A stretch of 64,000 nucleotides of DNA, from the NCBI GenBank assembly GCA_947627155.1, contig CANQUX010000006.1, positions 17,038-81,037 of the forward strand, read 5' to 3'. Below the pieces are notes generated by a model. It saw only the letters and a program-made list of their open reading frames with translations, did not search any database and was not told where the DNA came from. Origin of the DNA: an uncultured Alphaproteobacteria bacterium (GTDB lineage: Bacteria; Pseudomonadota; Alphaproteobacteria; CAAHEQ01; UBA3637). How positions within the stretch are numbered: the stretch's first letter is position 1; every line of letters begins with the position of its first letter. The position numbers and the translations under genes are program-made. Shown here in pieces: positions 32,958-42,460 of the stretch.

Positions 32958-34160
32958 TTATTTTAACGTAAAAAATCCGCGTTTCCCGATTTTTAATTGA
33001 ACGGGCTCATTTGTTTTGGTTAAAACCATATAAACATCGGTCACTTTATTCCCGTTCACCGAAACCGCACCGGATTCAATCAATCGCCGAACGGCGGATT
33101 TGCTTTGTCCGATAAGCTTTGCACCCAAATCCAATAAGCCGATTGTGCCTTCCGGTGCAACGGTTTCCCACAAAACCTCCTGAAATTCTTTGGTATCAAA
33201 CCCCTTTTGCTGCACCTGTTTATAAAAAAACGCTTCCGCTGCTCGGGCGGCCTCTTCCGAATGATATTGCTTAACAATGTTAAACGCGATTCGTTTTTTA
33301 ATTGCCATCGGATTTTCCGTTTCGTTTTTATAAGCCGCCGTCATATTGCTTTTTTCGGCCGGTGTCCAATCGGTGGTTAATTCAATCCATTCGGGAATGA
33401 GAAAATCGGGAATGGACATGGTTTTGCCGTACATATCGTTCGGCTCCTCCGTCAGCCCGATATAATTGCCTTTCGATTTGCTCATTTTAATATGGCCGTC
33501 TAACCCGCACAAAAGCGGCATGGTCAACACAACCTGCCCGGGCTTGCCCATGGTTTCCTGCAAGGCTTTACCGAACAAACAATTCAATAACTGATCGCGC
33601 CCGCCAAACTCAATATCGGCGTTAATTGAAACCGAATCATACCCTTGAATGAGCGGATAAATTAACTCGTGCAAGGCAATGGGAATGCTGTTTTCATATC
33701 TGTTTTTAAAATCTTCCCGCTGCATAATTTGCGACAACGTGGCTTTGGAAAGCAATTTTAAAACATCGGCAAAAGAAAGCTTGCCCAACCAATCATTATT
33801 GTAATGAATGTGAATTTTAGACGTATCGAGAACTTTAGACAGCTGCGCCACATAGGTTTCGGCGTTATGCTTTACTTCCTCCTCCGTTAACGGCGGACGC
33901 ATGGTGTTTCTTCCGGAGGGATCACCGATTAAAGCCGTAAAATTGCCGACAATCAAATGAATTTCATGCCCGGCCGATAAAAAATCACGAATTTTTTTCA
34001 GCGCCACCGCATGCCCCAAATGCAAATCCGGCGCGGTCGGATCCATACCGAATTTAACAATTAACGGACGCTTTTCCTTTTCGGCCGTTGCCAGCTTTTC
34101 CTTTAAACCGTTTGCCGGTGTAATGCTTTCAATGCCTCTTGCCAATTCTTCATACGTCAT
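32958..34160 (-). CDS. tyrS: Tyrosyl-tRNA synthetase
   Basis: Class I aminoacyl-tRNA synthetase charging tRNA-Tyr. The 400-residue protein has HLGH (in APDLHLGHAVAL), the tyrosine pocket and KMSKS (HIKMSKSKGNYI), and a C-terminal S4-like RNA-binding domain (GAKLIGQSKSAVRRLIESGAVSVNG). The HLGH form and the sequence around it are closer to the TyrS branch represented by TyrZ than to E. coli TyrS. It lies 15 bp after the cckA start-side operon partner on the same strand, so co-transcription with cckA is possible. Confidence 0.93.
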   Translation of the reverse strand: MTYEELARGIESITPANGLKEKLATAEKEKRPLIVKFGMDPTAPDLHLGHAVALKKIRDFLSAGHEIHLIVGNFTALIGDPSGRNTMRPPLTEEEVKHNAETYVAQLSKVLDTSKIHIHYNNDWLGKLSFADVLKLLSKATLSQIMQREDFKNRYENSIPIALHELIYPLIQGYDSVSINADIEFGGRDQLLNCLFGKALQETMGKPGQVVLTMPLLCGLDGHIKMSKSKGNYIGLTEEPNDMYGKTMSIPDFLIPEWIELTTDWTPAEKSNMTAAYKNETENPMAIKKRIAFNIVKQYHSEEAARAAEAFFYKQVQQKGFDTKEFQEVLWETVAPEGTIGLLDLGAKLIGQSKSAVRRLIESGAVSVNGNKVTDVYMVLTKTNEPVQLKIGKRGFFTLK

Positions 34161-34175
34161 TTTTTTTCCTTTCTG

Positions 34176-36404
34176 TTATTTTTGTAAAACTTCTCGAACT
34201 TTATCCAAAAGCTGCGATAATTCAAACGGCTTTGCCAAAAACTCCAACTCCTTGTTTTCGCTTGAACCGTGCCGCGCCATATCTTCCGAATAACCGCTCA
34301 TGAGTAACGCTTTCATTTCCGGATGCGCCTTTTTAACCAGCTTAATCAACGATTCGCCGTCCATACCGGGCATAATCATATCGGTCAATAACAAATCAAA
34401 ATCATTGCGGCGATTTAATATTTCCAGCGCCTGCTCGGCATTGGCACATTCCGTTACGATAAAGCCTTTTGTACGCAAAACGCGCGACACAACCAATCGC
34501 ACGCCGTCTTCATCATCAACCAACAACACCCGATTGCTTTGCGACGGCGTAAACACCGGCCGAATACGCTTGACTTCAACCTCTTGCGTCACTTCCGGCT
34601 CAACACGAGGCAAGTAAATGATAAACGTTGTGCCGATTCCTTTTTCGCTGTCAACGGAAATATAACCCCCGACACCGCGAATCACGCCGTAAACCGTGGA
34701 AAGCCCCAAACCCGTACCCGAACCGCCGGCACTTGATTTTGTTGTAAAAAACGGCTCAAAAATATGCGGCAAATGCTCGGGCGATATGCCCGATCCGTTA
34801 TCGGATACAACGATTTTAATGTATTCGCCCGCCCGAATCATATCATTGCCGACGGGTTTTGCTTTTTTAAACCGCTCGCGCGTGGCGCTGATTTGTAAAA
34901 CACCGCCGTTCGGCATGGCATCTTTGGCATTGACGGCCAAATTCAAAAAGATTTGCGTGAGCTGATTAGGATCAATTTTCACATATCCCAAGTTTCGTTT
35001 CATATCGGTTTGTAACGTAACAAACGGCGCAATACTGCGTTGCAACAAGGCAGATAAATCAACAAACGAATCGTGAAAGTTCACAATGCGAATCTTACTC
35101 GGCTGCTTGCGCGAAAACGTGAGCAATTGCCCCACCAACCCCGATGCCTTGTTGGCATTGCCCTTAATTTGCATAATATCCAAAAATGAGGGATCTTTTA
35201 CATCGTGCCGCTGCAACAACAAATCACAATAACCGATAATGGCCGTAAGTAAGTTATTAAAGTCATGCGCCACACCGCCCGCCAACTGGCCGATAGCCTG
35301 CATTTTTTGCGCATGAGCAAACTGCATTTCCAAATTTTTACGCTCACTGGCATCAACCAAATAAAGAATAAAAGCATCTTTTTCCTGCGTGGTAAATCCG
35401 GCAAAAACGGAAAACGTTTTATTGCCGAAAGCCGGCGCGGCAATCAGCTCCATACGCTCATTTTTACCGGTGCCGTTGAGAAGCTTTGTCAGCCGATTCG
35501 TTAAAATTTCCTGCGTGTTTTCGGAAAACAGGTTGCGCACGTCCATGTGATCAAACGAATCGATTTCCGGCGATTTAAACGCGGCCAAAAAAGCAGGATT
35601 GGTGTACATAATACGCTGATTAACGGCATCAATCACAACCGTCGGCAACGGCGATTCTTGAAAAATATGATCATCAACCGAGGGGGCGCTGATGTGAAGC
35701 GGCTCAATCAGGCCGGCATAATAGGTAACATCATCCAACCGAAACGGACGCTGCGACACAAACCGCGATTCGATACCGCCTGACAGTTTAAAATGCGTTG
35801 TTCCCTGCCAATATCCTTGAAAATCCGGACAATTTTCATGAACATAATTTTGCAAAGAATCACCCAGCAATTCATTGAATTTCTTTTGAAACAAGGCGCA
35901 ACAGGCATGATTAACATAAATAAAGTGCCCTTGTCCGTCCGTTAAATACACCGGATAAGCAAAGGTGCTTAACACATCGGATAAAAAACCGTTTTGACGC
36001 GCCATTCCTTTATGAACGGCATATTCCGCCGTTTTATCACGGGCAATGATTAACAGATTTTTTTGCATTTTCCGAACGGATATGGCATAAACGGTTTGCG
36101 GCAATTGCACTTCCGTTTCAATCGGAATGCCCGAGCAAAAAGAATCGACAATTTTCTGGACGGCGGAAATATCCGAGGCATCTTTTAAAAAAGAAAACGG
36201 ATTTTCCTTATCTCCGAACAGCGCCTTTCCTTTTGCGTTTCCGGCAACAACCTTATTTTTGAGCGTCCGAATTTGACGGGCATCCGTTTCGGCAGATAAC
36301 AAATCTTCGTAATATTTTCGTCCTTTTTTCCACAACATGTTTTGTATCATAACAGGCATTTTTAAAAAAATCCACAAAAATATGTGCAAAAATTCATTTT
36401 TCAT
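34176..36404 (-). CDS. cckA: Hybrid sensor histidine kinase, CckA type
   Basis: Kinase at the top of the CckA-ChpT-CtrA phosphorelay that controls the alphaproteobacterial cell cycle. Order in 742 residues: N-terminal region without clear membrane helices, two PAS-like domains (about 120-360), HisKA with His380 in GQLAGGVAHDFNNLLTAIIGY, HATPase (NLAVNAKDAMPNGG, VSDNGSGIS, GTGLGLSTVYG) and a receiver with Asp675 in LLTDMIMPGMDG. The HisKA segment is very close to known CckA. The usual two N-terminal membrane helices are not obvious; a weak hydrophobic stretch (FLHIFLWIFL) may anchor it. The start codon lacks a good ribosome-binding site, so it may lie elsewhere. Confidence 0.85.
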   Translation of the reverse strand: MKNEFLHIFLWIFLKMPVMIQNMLWKKGRKYYEDLLSAETDARQIRTLKNKVVAGNAKGKALFGDKENPFSFLKDASDISAVQKIVDSFCSGIPIETEVQLPQTVYAISVRKMQKNLLIIARDKTAEYAVHKGMARQNGFLSDVLSTFAYPVYLTDGQGHFIYVNHACCALFQKKFNELLGDSLQNYVHENCPDFQGYWQGTTHFKLSGGIESRFVSQRPFRLDDVTYYAGLIEPLHISAPSVDDHIFQESPLPTVVIDAVNQRIMYTNPAFLAAFKSPEIDSFDHMDVRNLFSENTQEILTNRLTKLLNGTGKNERMELIAAPAFGNKTFSVFAGFTTQEKDAFILYLVDASERKNLEMQFAHAQKMQAIGQLAGGVAHDFNNLLTAIIGYCDLLLQRHDVKDPSFLDIMQIKGNANKASGLVGQLLTFSRKQPSKIRIVNFHDSFVDLSALLQRSIAPFVTLQTDMKRNLGYVKIDPNQLTQIFLNLAVNAKDAMPNGGVLQISATRERFKKAKPVGNDMIRAGEYIKIVVSDNGSGISPEHLPHIFEPFFTTKSSAGGSGTGLGLSTVYGVIRGVGGYISVDSEKGIGTTFIIYLPRVEPEVTQEVEVKRIRPVFTPSQSNRVLLVDDEDGVRLVVSRVLRTKGFIVTECANAEQALEILNRRNDFDLLLTDMIMPGMDGESLIKLVKKAHPEMKALLMSGYSEDMARHGSSENKELEFLAKPFELSQLLDKVREVLQK

Positions 36405-36493
36405 CGGAAAAGAATTATTTTTTTAATGCTTGCATTTTGAATAAAAATAAGTTAAAAAGAAAACAATTCGCATTTTAAAGAAAGGAAAGCCGA

Positions 36494-36931
36494 ATGCAAA
36501 ACATCAAAAAACAAGCCATCGAAGAATTGGCAAATTTAATGAAAACACACAATTTGTCAGAAGTTGAATACGAAGAAAACGGTACGCGTATTCGCGTGGT
36601 TGCCAAACGAGAAGGTTCCTGTGCACCTGTTGCACCGGTTGCCGCACCCGCGCCGACAACACCCGTCGAACCGGCACCGGTAACGCCTCAAAAAGCAGAA
36701 AATAATTTGGTTTCCCCCATGGTCGGCATTGTTTATTTATCAAAAGCGCCGAATGAGCCGCCATTCGTTAAAGTCGGCGATATTGTTAAAGAAGGCGATA
36801 CCGTTTGTTTGATTGAAGCCATGAAAACTTTTAATCCGATTAAAGCAACAAAATCCGGCAAAATCAGTGCCGTTTTGGTCGAATCGGGAAGTCCCGTGGA
36901 ATATAATCAACCTTTATTTACATTGGAATAG
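36494..36931 (+). CDS. accB: Biotin carboxyl carrier protein of acetyl-CoA carboxylase
   Basis: Carries the biotin for malonyl-CoA synthesis. The 145-residue protein has an N-terminal dimer-like domain, a Pro/Ala linker (residues ~42-62) and the biotinyl domain with Lys111 in EAMKTFNPI. AAAGGAAAG lies 7 bases before the ATG. accC follows after 3 bp. A possible promoter is TTGCAT (36430-36435) with TTAAAA (36452-36457), 16 bp apart. Confidence 0.95.
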   Translation: MQNIKKQAIEELANLMKTHNLSEVEYEENGTRIRVVAKREGSCAPVAPVAAPAPTTPVEPAPVTPQKAENNLVSPMVGIVYLSKAPNEPPFVKVGDIVKEGDTVCLIEAMKTFNPIKATKSGKISAVLVESGSPVEYNQPLFTLE

Positions 36932-36934
36932 CAA

Positions 36935-38296
36935 ATGTTTGAAAAAGTTTTAATTGCCAATCGGGGCGAAATAGCGTTACGCATTCACAGAGCCTGTCGC
37001 GAAATGGGTATCAAAACGGTTGCCGTTCATTCAACCGTCGATGCCGATGCCATGCACGTCAAACTGGCCGATGAAGCGGTTTGCATCGGCCCCGCACCGG
37101 CAAAAGATTCCTATCTCAACAAAGCGGCCATTATTTCCGCCGCCATGATAACAGGCGCCGATGCCATTCACCCGGGATACGGATTTTTATCGGAAAATGC
37201 CGATTTTGCCGATATGGTTGAAGCGCACGGCATGGTGTTTATCGGGCCGAAACCGGAAATGATTCGTCTGATGGGCGATAAAGTAACGGCCAAAAAAGCG
37301 GCCATCGAATCCGGATTACCCGTTGTTCCCGGTTCCGACGGTGATGTTAAAACCGTTGACGAAGCGTTAATGTGGGGCGAAAAAATCGGCTATCCCGTTA
37401 TTGTCAAAGCAGCGGCCGGCGGCGGCGGAAAAGGAATGAAAGTGGCTAACAACGCCTCGGAAATGGCAGATGCGTTTACATTGGCCAAAAATGAGGCACG
37501 TAACTCTTTTTCAAGCGATGTGGTTTATATTGAAAAATATTTGCAAACCCCGCGTCACATTGAGGTGCAAATTTTAGCCGATAACTACGGAAACGTGGTT
37601 TATTTGGGCGAACGCGACTGTTCTTTGCAACGCAATCACCAAAAAGTGCTGGAAGAAACGCCCTCACCCGCCTTAAACGCCTTTGAGCGCGAAAAAATCG
37701 GCACCATTGCCGCCAACGCCATGAAAAAACTCGGCTATACCAATGTGGGCACCATTGAGTTTTTATATGAAAACGGGCAATTTTACTTTTTGGAAATGAA
37801 CACGCGCGTTCAAGTGGAACATCCCATATCGGAAATGATTACGGGCGTTGATATCGTGCGGGATCAAATTCGTATTTCTGCCGGCGCACCGCTCGGTTAC
37901 ACGCAATCGGAAATACAATTTTCGGGGCATGCCATTGAATGCCGAATCAATGCCGAAAATCCGAAAACGTTTATTCCCTGCCCGGGTCAAATCGGTGCTT
38001 GGCACACGCCCGGGGGATTAGACGTTCGAGTTGATTCGGGAATGTATGCCGGTTATAAAGTGCCGCCGTGTTATGACAGTATGGTTGCCAAACTCATTGT
38101 GCACGGGCGAACGCGCAACGGGGCTTTAATGCGCCTGCGTCGGGCATTGGAGGAGTTTGTGATTGAAGGCATTTCAACCACCATTCCGTTGCATCAGAAA
38201 ATTATTACCGATGCCGAATTTATTGACGGACAGTATAATATTCACTGGCTGGAAAAGTTTATTCAAAATCATCGTGACGAAATAGAAGAATCATAA
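36935..38296 (+). CDS. accC: Biotin carboxylase subunit of acetyl-CoA carboxylase
   Basis: Carboxylates the biotin on AccB with ATP and bicarbonate, first step of fatty acid synthesis. The 453-residue protein begins FEKVLIANRGEIALRIHRA, has the ATP-grasp loop KAAAGGGGKGMK, ERDCSLQRNHQKVLEE and EMNTRVQVEHP with the catalytic Glu/Arg/Lys set, and GHAIECRINAE. Length and motifs are standard. It follows accB directly, with no separate ribosome-binding site of strength. Confidence 0.96.
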   Translation: MFEKVLIANRGEIALRIHRACREMGIKTVAVHSTVDADAMHVKLADEAVCIGPAPAKDSYLNKAAIISAAMITGADAIHPGYGFLSENADFADMVEAHGMVFIGPKPEMIRLMGDKVTAKKAAIESGLPVVPGSDGDVKTVDEALMWGEKIGYPVIVKAAAGGGGKGMKVANNASEMADAFTLAKNEARNSFSSDVVYIEKYLQTPRHIEVQILADNYGNVVYLGERDCSLQRNHQKVLEETPSPALNAFEREKIGTIAANAMKKLGYTNVGTIEFLYENGQFYFLEMNTRVQVEHPISEMITGVDIVRDQIRISAGAPLGYTQSEIQFSGHAIECRINAENPKTFIPCPGQIGAWHTPGGLDVRVDSGMYAGYKVPPCYDSMVAKLIVHGRTRNGALMRLRRALEEFVIEGISTTIPLHQKIITDAEFIDGQYNIHWLEKFIQNHRDEIEES

Positions 38297-38308
38297 GGAG
38301 AAAAAAAT

Positions 38309-39742
38309 ATGGCACGACAAAATTACGCCGCGCAAAACGAACACGAATCGCTTGTAACCGTTATCAAAGCTTTTTTATCGGATCGGTTTGCCGAAAATGT
38401 TGCAAAGGCTGTTCAACAAACACCGAATCCCGATTCGGAACAAATCAAGCTTACAAAAGAGCAATGCGTATCGGCCTTTAAAGATCGCTTAATTGCCGAT
38501 ATGGGCTTTATGGTCAACGAAACGGATAAAAAAGACACGGCCTCTTATGCCAATGAGGCTTTGGAGCGAAAAGAGCTGCATATGCCCGCGCTCAGTATTT
38601 CCTGCGGAACCTGCAATAAATGCGCACATAACGAATTTGTGGTAACCGATCAATGTCAAGGGTGTTTGGCGCGTCCCTGTACGAATTGCCCGTTCGGCGC
38701 CATTGAGTTTATTAACGGAAAATCGCATATTAACAAAGAAAAGTGCAAACGATGCGGTATTTGTGCAAAATCGTGTCCGTACGGCGCCATTATTAAGCGC
38801 ACAATGCCCTGTGCGGCGGTTTGTCCGGTTGATGCCGTTGAAAAAACGCAAAGCGGTTGTGCCGATATCAATGAAGAAAAATGCATTTCCTGCGGGCAAT
38901 GTGCGGCAGCTTGTCCGTTCGGCGCCATTATGGCACGCAGTGAAATTATTGATGTTTTAAAAGCCATTAAAGCAGGCAAAAAAGTGATAGCCATGCCAGC
39001 GCCCGCCATTATGGGACAATTCGGAATGGCCTCAATTGCGCAAATTTTATCGGCGTTTTTGAAAGCCGGCTTTACCGATGCCATTGAAGTGGCTGTCGGT
39101 GCCGATATTACCACGCGAAACGAAGCGGTAGAATTAGCGGAACGCATGGAAAACGGCGCGCCTTTTATGACAACGTCTTGTTGTCCGGCCTATTATAATG
39201 CCGTGCGCAAGCACATTCCCGAAATGCAAGAGTTTGTTTCACACACCTTAACGCCCATGCAATATACGGCGCGCTTGTTAAAGAAACGCGATCCCGAATG
39301 TGTAACGGTTTTCATCGGCCCCTGCATGGCCAAGCGCGTGGAAGGGTTTCATGATGAATATACCGATTTTGTTTTGAATAACAAAGAAGTGGAAGCGCTT
39401 TTTGAAGTGTTAAACATTGTTCCGAAAGAGTTACCGGAGGAAAAGCAAGATGACAATGCCTCAAAACAAGGGCGCGGTTTTGCGTTAACGGGTGGTGTGG
39501 CAGAAGCCGTTGTGTCATTGAAAACGTGCGAAGTCTGTCCGGTTGCCGTTAACGGATTAAATAAAGACTCGGTGCGTCAGCTGAAAATGTATGCCAAAAA
39601 TCGAAAGGCAGACGGTAATTTGGTTGAAGTAATGGCCTGCACGGGCGGTTGCGTCGGCGGCCCCGGCGTAGCGGCTCCTATTAAAAACGCCATGAAAGAA
39701 ATTAAAGATCGAATGGCAAAAAGCGAAGATTTAAAATTGTAA
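38309..39742 (+). CDS. [FeFe] hydrogenase, monomeric group-B-like
   Basis: Likely a cytoplasmic H2-producing or H2-sensing enzyme. The 477-residue protein has an N-terminal Cys-rich section with 2x[4Fe-4S] ferredoxin motifs (CKRCGICAKSCPYGA and CISCGQCAAACPFGA) plus extra Cys (CGTCNKCAHNEF, CQGCLARPCTNCP). The H-domain has TTSCCPA (Cys291 proton-transfer, Cys292 ligand), IGPCMAK (Cys339) and ACTGGCVGGPG (Cys444, Cys448), so all four H-cluster ligands are present. TSCCPA and the domain layout resemble group B, for which few enzymes are characterised. AGGAGA precedes the ATG, 12 bp after accC. Maturases HydEFG are not in the window. Confidence 0.88.
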   Translation: MARQNYAAQNEHESLVTVIKAFLSDRFAENVAKAVQQTPNPDSEQIKLTKEQCVSAFKDRLIADMGFMVNETDKKDTASYANEALERKELHMPALSISCGTCNKCAHNEFVVTDQCQGCLARPCTNCPFGAIEFINGKSHINKEKCKRCGICAKSCPYGAIIKRTMPCAAVCPVDAVEKTQSGCADINEEKCISCGQCAAACPFGAIMARSEIIDVLKAIKAGKKVIAMPAPAIMGQFGMASIAQILSAFLKAGFTDAIEVAVGADITTRNEAVELAERMENGAPFMTTSCCPAYYNAVRKHIPEMQEFVSHTLTPMQYTARLLKKRDPECVTVFIGPCMAKRVEGFHDEYTDFVLNNKEVEALFEVLNIVPKELPEEKQDDNASKQGRGFALTGGVAEAVVSLKTCEVCPVAVNGLNKDSVRQLKMYAKNRKADGNLVEVMACTGGCVGGPGVAAPIKNAMKEIKDRMAKSEDLKL

Positions 39743-39748
39743 ACAATT

Positions 39749-39780
39749 GCCCGCTTTTTGAAAATAAAGGCGGGCTTTTT
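39749..39780 (+). terminator. Terminator after the hydrogenase gene
   Basis: GCCCGC (39749-39754) and GCGGGC (39770-39775) form the stem, followed by TTTTT. It separates the acc-hydrogenase operon from ettA. Confidence 0.8.
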
Positions 39781-39800
39781 CATCAAAAGGGAAAAAGAAA

Positions 39801-41477
39801 ATGGCATCGTATCAATATATTTATGTGATGAAAGATTTGTGTAAAACTTTTCCGGGCGGCAAAGAGGTTTTAAAGCATATTTGGCTTTCTTTTTTCCCGG
39901 GCGCCAAAATCGGCGTTATCGGGCCGAACGGTGCCGGAAAATCAACGCTTATGAAAATTATGGCCGGTCTTGATGAAGATTTTTCGGGCGAAGCTTTTGC
40001 CGCAGAGGGTGTTAAAGTCGGTTATTTACCGCAAGAACCGCAACTCGATCCCAATAAAAACGTTATGGAAAACATTATGGACGGCGTGGGTCCCGTGCGC
40101 GATTTAATGAAGCGGTTTGAAGAAGTGAATATGAAGTTTGCCGATCCCGATGCCGATATGGAGGCTCTTTTAGCCGAACAAGCGGAATTGCAGGAAAAAA
40201 TTGATGCCTGCAACGGGTGGGAAATTGAACGAACGGTTGAAATTGCCATGGATGCGTTACGCTGTCCGCCGGCCGAGGCCGATGTGACGAAACTGTCGGG
40301 CGGAGAAAAACGGCGCGTGGCTTTATGTCGGCTGTTATTATCCAAGCCCGATATGTTGTTGCTTGATGAGCCGACCAATCATTTAGATGCCGAATCGGTT
40401 GCGTGGTTACAAATTTTCTTGAAAAATTATGAAGGAACGGTTGTTATGGTCACGCACGACAGATATTTTCTTGATAACGTGACCGGCTGGATTTTGGAAA
40501 TGGATCGCGGCGAAGGAATTCCCTTTGAAGGCAATTATACAAGCTGGTTAGAGCAAAAAGAAAAGCGTTTGGCGCAAGAACAAACGGCAGAAAGCAATCG
40601 GCAAAAAACATTAAAAGAAGAGCTGGAATGGGTGCGTCAATCGCCGAAAGCCCGACAAGCGAAATCGAAAGCGCGCATCACGGCTTATGAAGAATTGTTG
40701 AAAAAATCAACGGAAAAAGTGCCCGATGTGGCGCAAATTGTCATTCCGGCCGGGCCGCGATTAGGGCAAGTGGTTTTAGAAGCCGATTCGCTTTCCAAAG
40801 CCTTCGGCGATAAGCTTTTGTTCGAAAATTTATCCTTTCATTTACCGGCCGGCGGGATTGTGGGTATTATCGGGCCGAACGGTGCCGGTAAAACAACGCT
40901 TCTGAAAATTATTACAGGCGCCGAAAAGCCGGACAGCGGCAGTTTTCGTTTAGGCGAAACGGTGCAACTCGGCTATGTGGATCAATCACGCGATGCGTTG
41001 GATAACAACAAAACCGTTTGGCAGGAAATATCGGGCGGACAAGATATATTAACGCTCGGCAAACGGGAAATCAACTCCCGGGCTTATGCCGCTCAATTTA
41101 ATTTCAAAGGCCCCGATCAGCAAAAAAAGGTGGGTATGCTGTCGGGCGGTGAACGCAATCGGGTTCATCTGGCAAAAATGTTAAAATCGGGCGCGAATGT
41201 TCTGTTGCTCGATGAGCCGACAAACGATTTGGATGTTGATACCTTGCGCGCTTTGGAAGAAGCGTTAATGGATTTTCCGGGCTGTGCCGTTATTACCTCG
41301 CACGATCGCTGGTTTTTAGATCGCTTGGCAACGCATATTTTAGCCTTTGAGGGCAACAGTCAAGTGGTGTTTTTTGAAGGCAACTATGCCGAATACGAGC
41401 AAGATAAAAAGCGCCGTTTGGGTGTTGATGCCGATCAACCGCATCGCATTAAATATAAGCCCGTTACGCGCTCTTAA
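39801..41477 (+). CDS. ettA: ABC-F translational throttle protein EttA
   Basis: Soluble tandem-ABC ATPase that binds the ribosomal E site and gates the first elongation steps according to energy state. The 558-residue protein has two ATP-binding cassettes: Walker [11 protein letters not shown] and [10 protein letters not shown], signatures LSGGEKRRV and LSGGERNRV, and Walker [12 protein letters not shown] and [11 protein letters not shown]. The linker and the arm in NBD1 fit EttA rather than Uup or YheS. Monocistronic between two terminator-like regions. Confidence 0.93.
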   Translation: MASYQYIYVMKDLCKTFPGGKEVLKHIWLSFFPGAKIGVIGPNGAGKSTLMKIMAGLDEDFSGEAFAAEGVKVGYLPQEPQLDPNKNVMENIMDGVGPVRDLMKRFEEVNMKFADPDADMEALLAEQAELQEKIDACNGWEIERTVEIAMDALRCPPAEADVTKLSGGEKRRVALCRLLLSKPDMLLLDEPTNHLDAESVAWLQIFLKNYEGTVVMVTHDRYFLDNVTGWILEMDRGEGIPFEGNYTSWLEQKEKRLAQEQTAESNRQKTLKEELEWVRQSPKARQAKSKARITAYEELLKKSTEKVPDVAQIVIPAGPRLGQVVLEADSLSKAFGDKLLFENLSFHLPAGGIVGIIGPNGAGKTTLLKIITGAEKPDSGSFRLGETVQLGYVDQSRDALDNNKTVWQEISGGQDILTLGKREINSRAYAAQFNFKGPDQQKKVGMLSGGERNRVHLAKMLKSGANVLLLDEPTNDLDVDTLRALEEALMDFPGCAVITSHDRWFLDRLATHILAFEGNSQVVFFEGNYAEYEQDKKRRLGVDADQPHRIKYKPVTRS

Positions 41478-41661
41478 TGAAGAAAAAACGGCTGAAAAAA
41501 GTGATTTTACTCACATAAGGCATAGAGGTTGCCGGTGTGAAAAAAGGGAAACCGGCAGGAAACAAAAACGGTCGTTTTGCTACCTATAGTTGTGTAAATT
41601 ATGAATTATTAATTAATTTTTTATTTATTTGTGAATATCTGAGATAATGTGGTATTCTTTC

Positions 41662-41722
41662 TTATTTTCGGCGGGAAGTGCTATCCCGTGAAACGTGGGA
41701 TAGCGCGGTGTGCCGAAAATAA
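41662..41722. repeat. Extragenic palindrome P1
   Basis: Outer stem TTATTTTCGGC/GCCGAAAATAA and inner stem GCTATCCC/GGGATAGC, joined by the conserved GGGAAGT and GCGGTGT internal-loop strands. P1 and P3 form one subfamily with different inner stems of equal length. Confidence 0.75.
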
Positions 41723-41770
41723 AGCGATTCGAGGGGATATCACTCTATTATCTATATGGCACTCTCTTTT

Positions 41771-41835
41771 TTTCCCTATCGGCGGATGTGGGGCGGCGCA
41801 ATTGTGCCGCTCAACTATGGGCCGATAGAGGGAAA
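41771..41835. repeat. Extragenic palindrome P2
   Basis: Outer stem TTTCCCTATCGGC/GCCGATAGAGGGAAA (two-base bulge) and inner stem GCGGC/GCCGC. The internal strands GGATGTG and CTATGG recur in P4 and P6. The surrounding 41478-42154 stretch has no gene that I can support. Confidence 0.75.
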
Positions 41836-41916
41836 GGAACGGCAGGCTATCATTTTGGTAAAAGTGGTAAAGACAAGAGATATTTTTAGCCTCTTTGTTT
41901 ATGAGTGGCACTTTCT

Positions 41917-41979
41917 CTTATTTTCGGCGGGAAGTGCCGGCTCGTGGAACGTGAGCCGGCGCGATGTGCCGAAAATAAG
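41917..41979. repeat. Extragenic palindrome P3
   Basis: Outer stem CTTATTTTCGGC/GCCGAAAATAAG as in P1, but inner stem GCCGGCTC/GAGCCGGC. Nearly every inner base pair differs from P1 while pairing is kept. Confidence 0.75.
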
Positions 41980-42154
41980 AAAAATAAATGATGCTGCTTT
42001 TTCTGCTTGACAATGGTATGAAAAGCTTTTATTCTGGAAGCAAGGCAAGTGATGTGTGCCCCGAGGCATGACAACCTCTTTAAGCGAATCCTTGAAAAAG
42101 GATAAAAAAATTTAGCTCTTTTGGCTTTTGCCACAAGAGAATCAGGTCAACTGG

Positions 42155-42262
42155 CCGGAAGGTAGTAAAATAAACCTTTTGGTCAATATACTGCGCTATT
42201 TCGCTTAAATAGTTGTCAACTTCCGGTCGCCTCTCATCAAGGCGATTTTTTTTGAATATGCA
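42155..42262 (-). ncRNA. Candidate structured RNA R1
   Basis: On the minus strand: hairpin TCGCC/GGCGA (42245-42227), then a long stem CCGGAAG/CTTCCGG (42226-42220 with 42161-42155) enclosing hairpin CTATTT/AAATAG (42212-42196). It starts just outside the left end of element E8. A second copy with compensating and wobble changes is at 49208. No protein frame is conserved between the two copies. Function unknown. Confidence 0.5.
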
Positions 42263-42268
42263 TCAAAA

Positions 42269-42425
42269 AAACGTACGTTTTTTGCAACACTTTTTTTGCA
42301 TTTTTTCAAAAAAATTTTATTTTGAGGTATTTTTAATGTAATATCAATGGTTTATAACAAGGCTGTTTCACCAAAATTTGAGGGTAATTTTAACCCTAAA
42401 ACTGCGTTGCATTAAAGGTACGTTT
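42269..42425 (+). repeat. Promoter element E8 (157 bp)
   Basis: The right end drives the pilin/lectin gene at 42461: -35 TTGCAT (42407-42412), 17 bp, -10 TATGCT (42430-42435). The left end (TTGCAA, CGTACG) points outward to candidate RNA R1, but its -10 is poor (GATGCA at 17 bp). The interior matches E1. Confidence 0.82.
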
Positions 42426-42460
42426 AATTTATGCTATTTGCATTGAAAGGAAGATGAAAA

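Noticed and set aside
41756..42134. Small frames across palindromes P2 and P3 as genes
   Set aside because: They read through hairpin repeats, have no ribosome-binding site or recognisable product, and overlap frames on the other strand.
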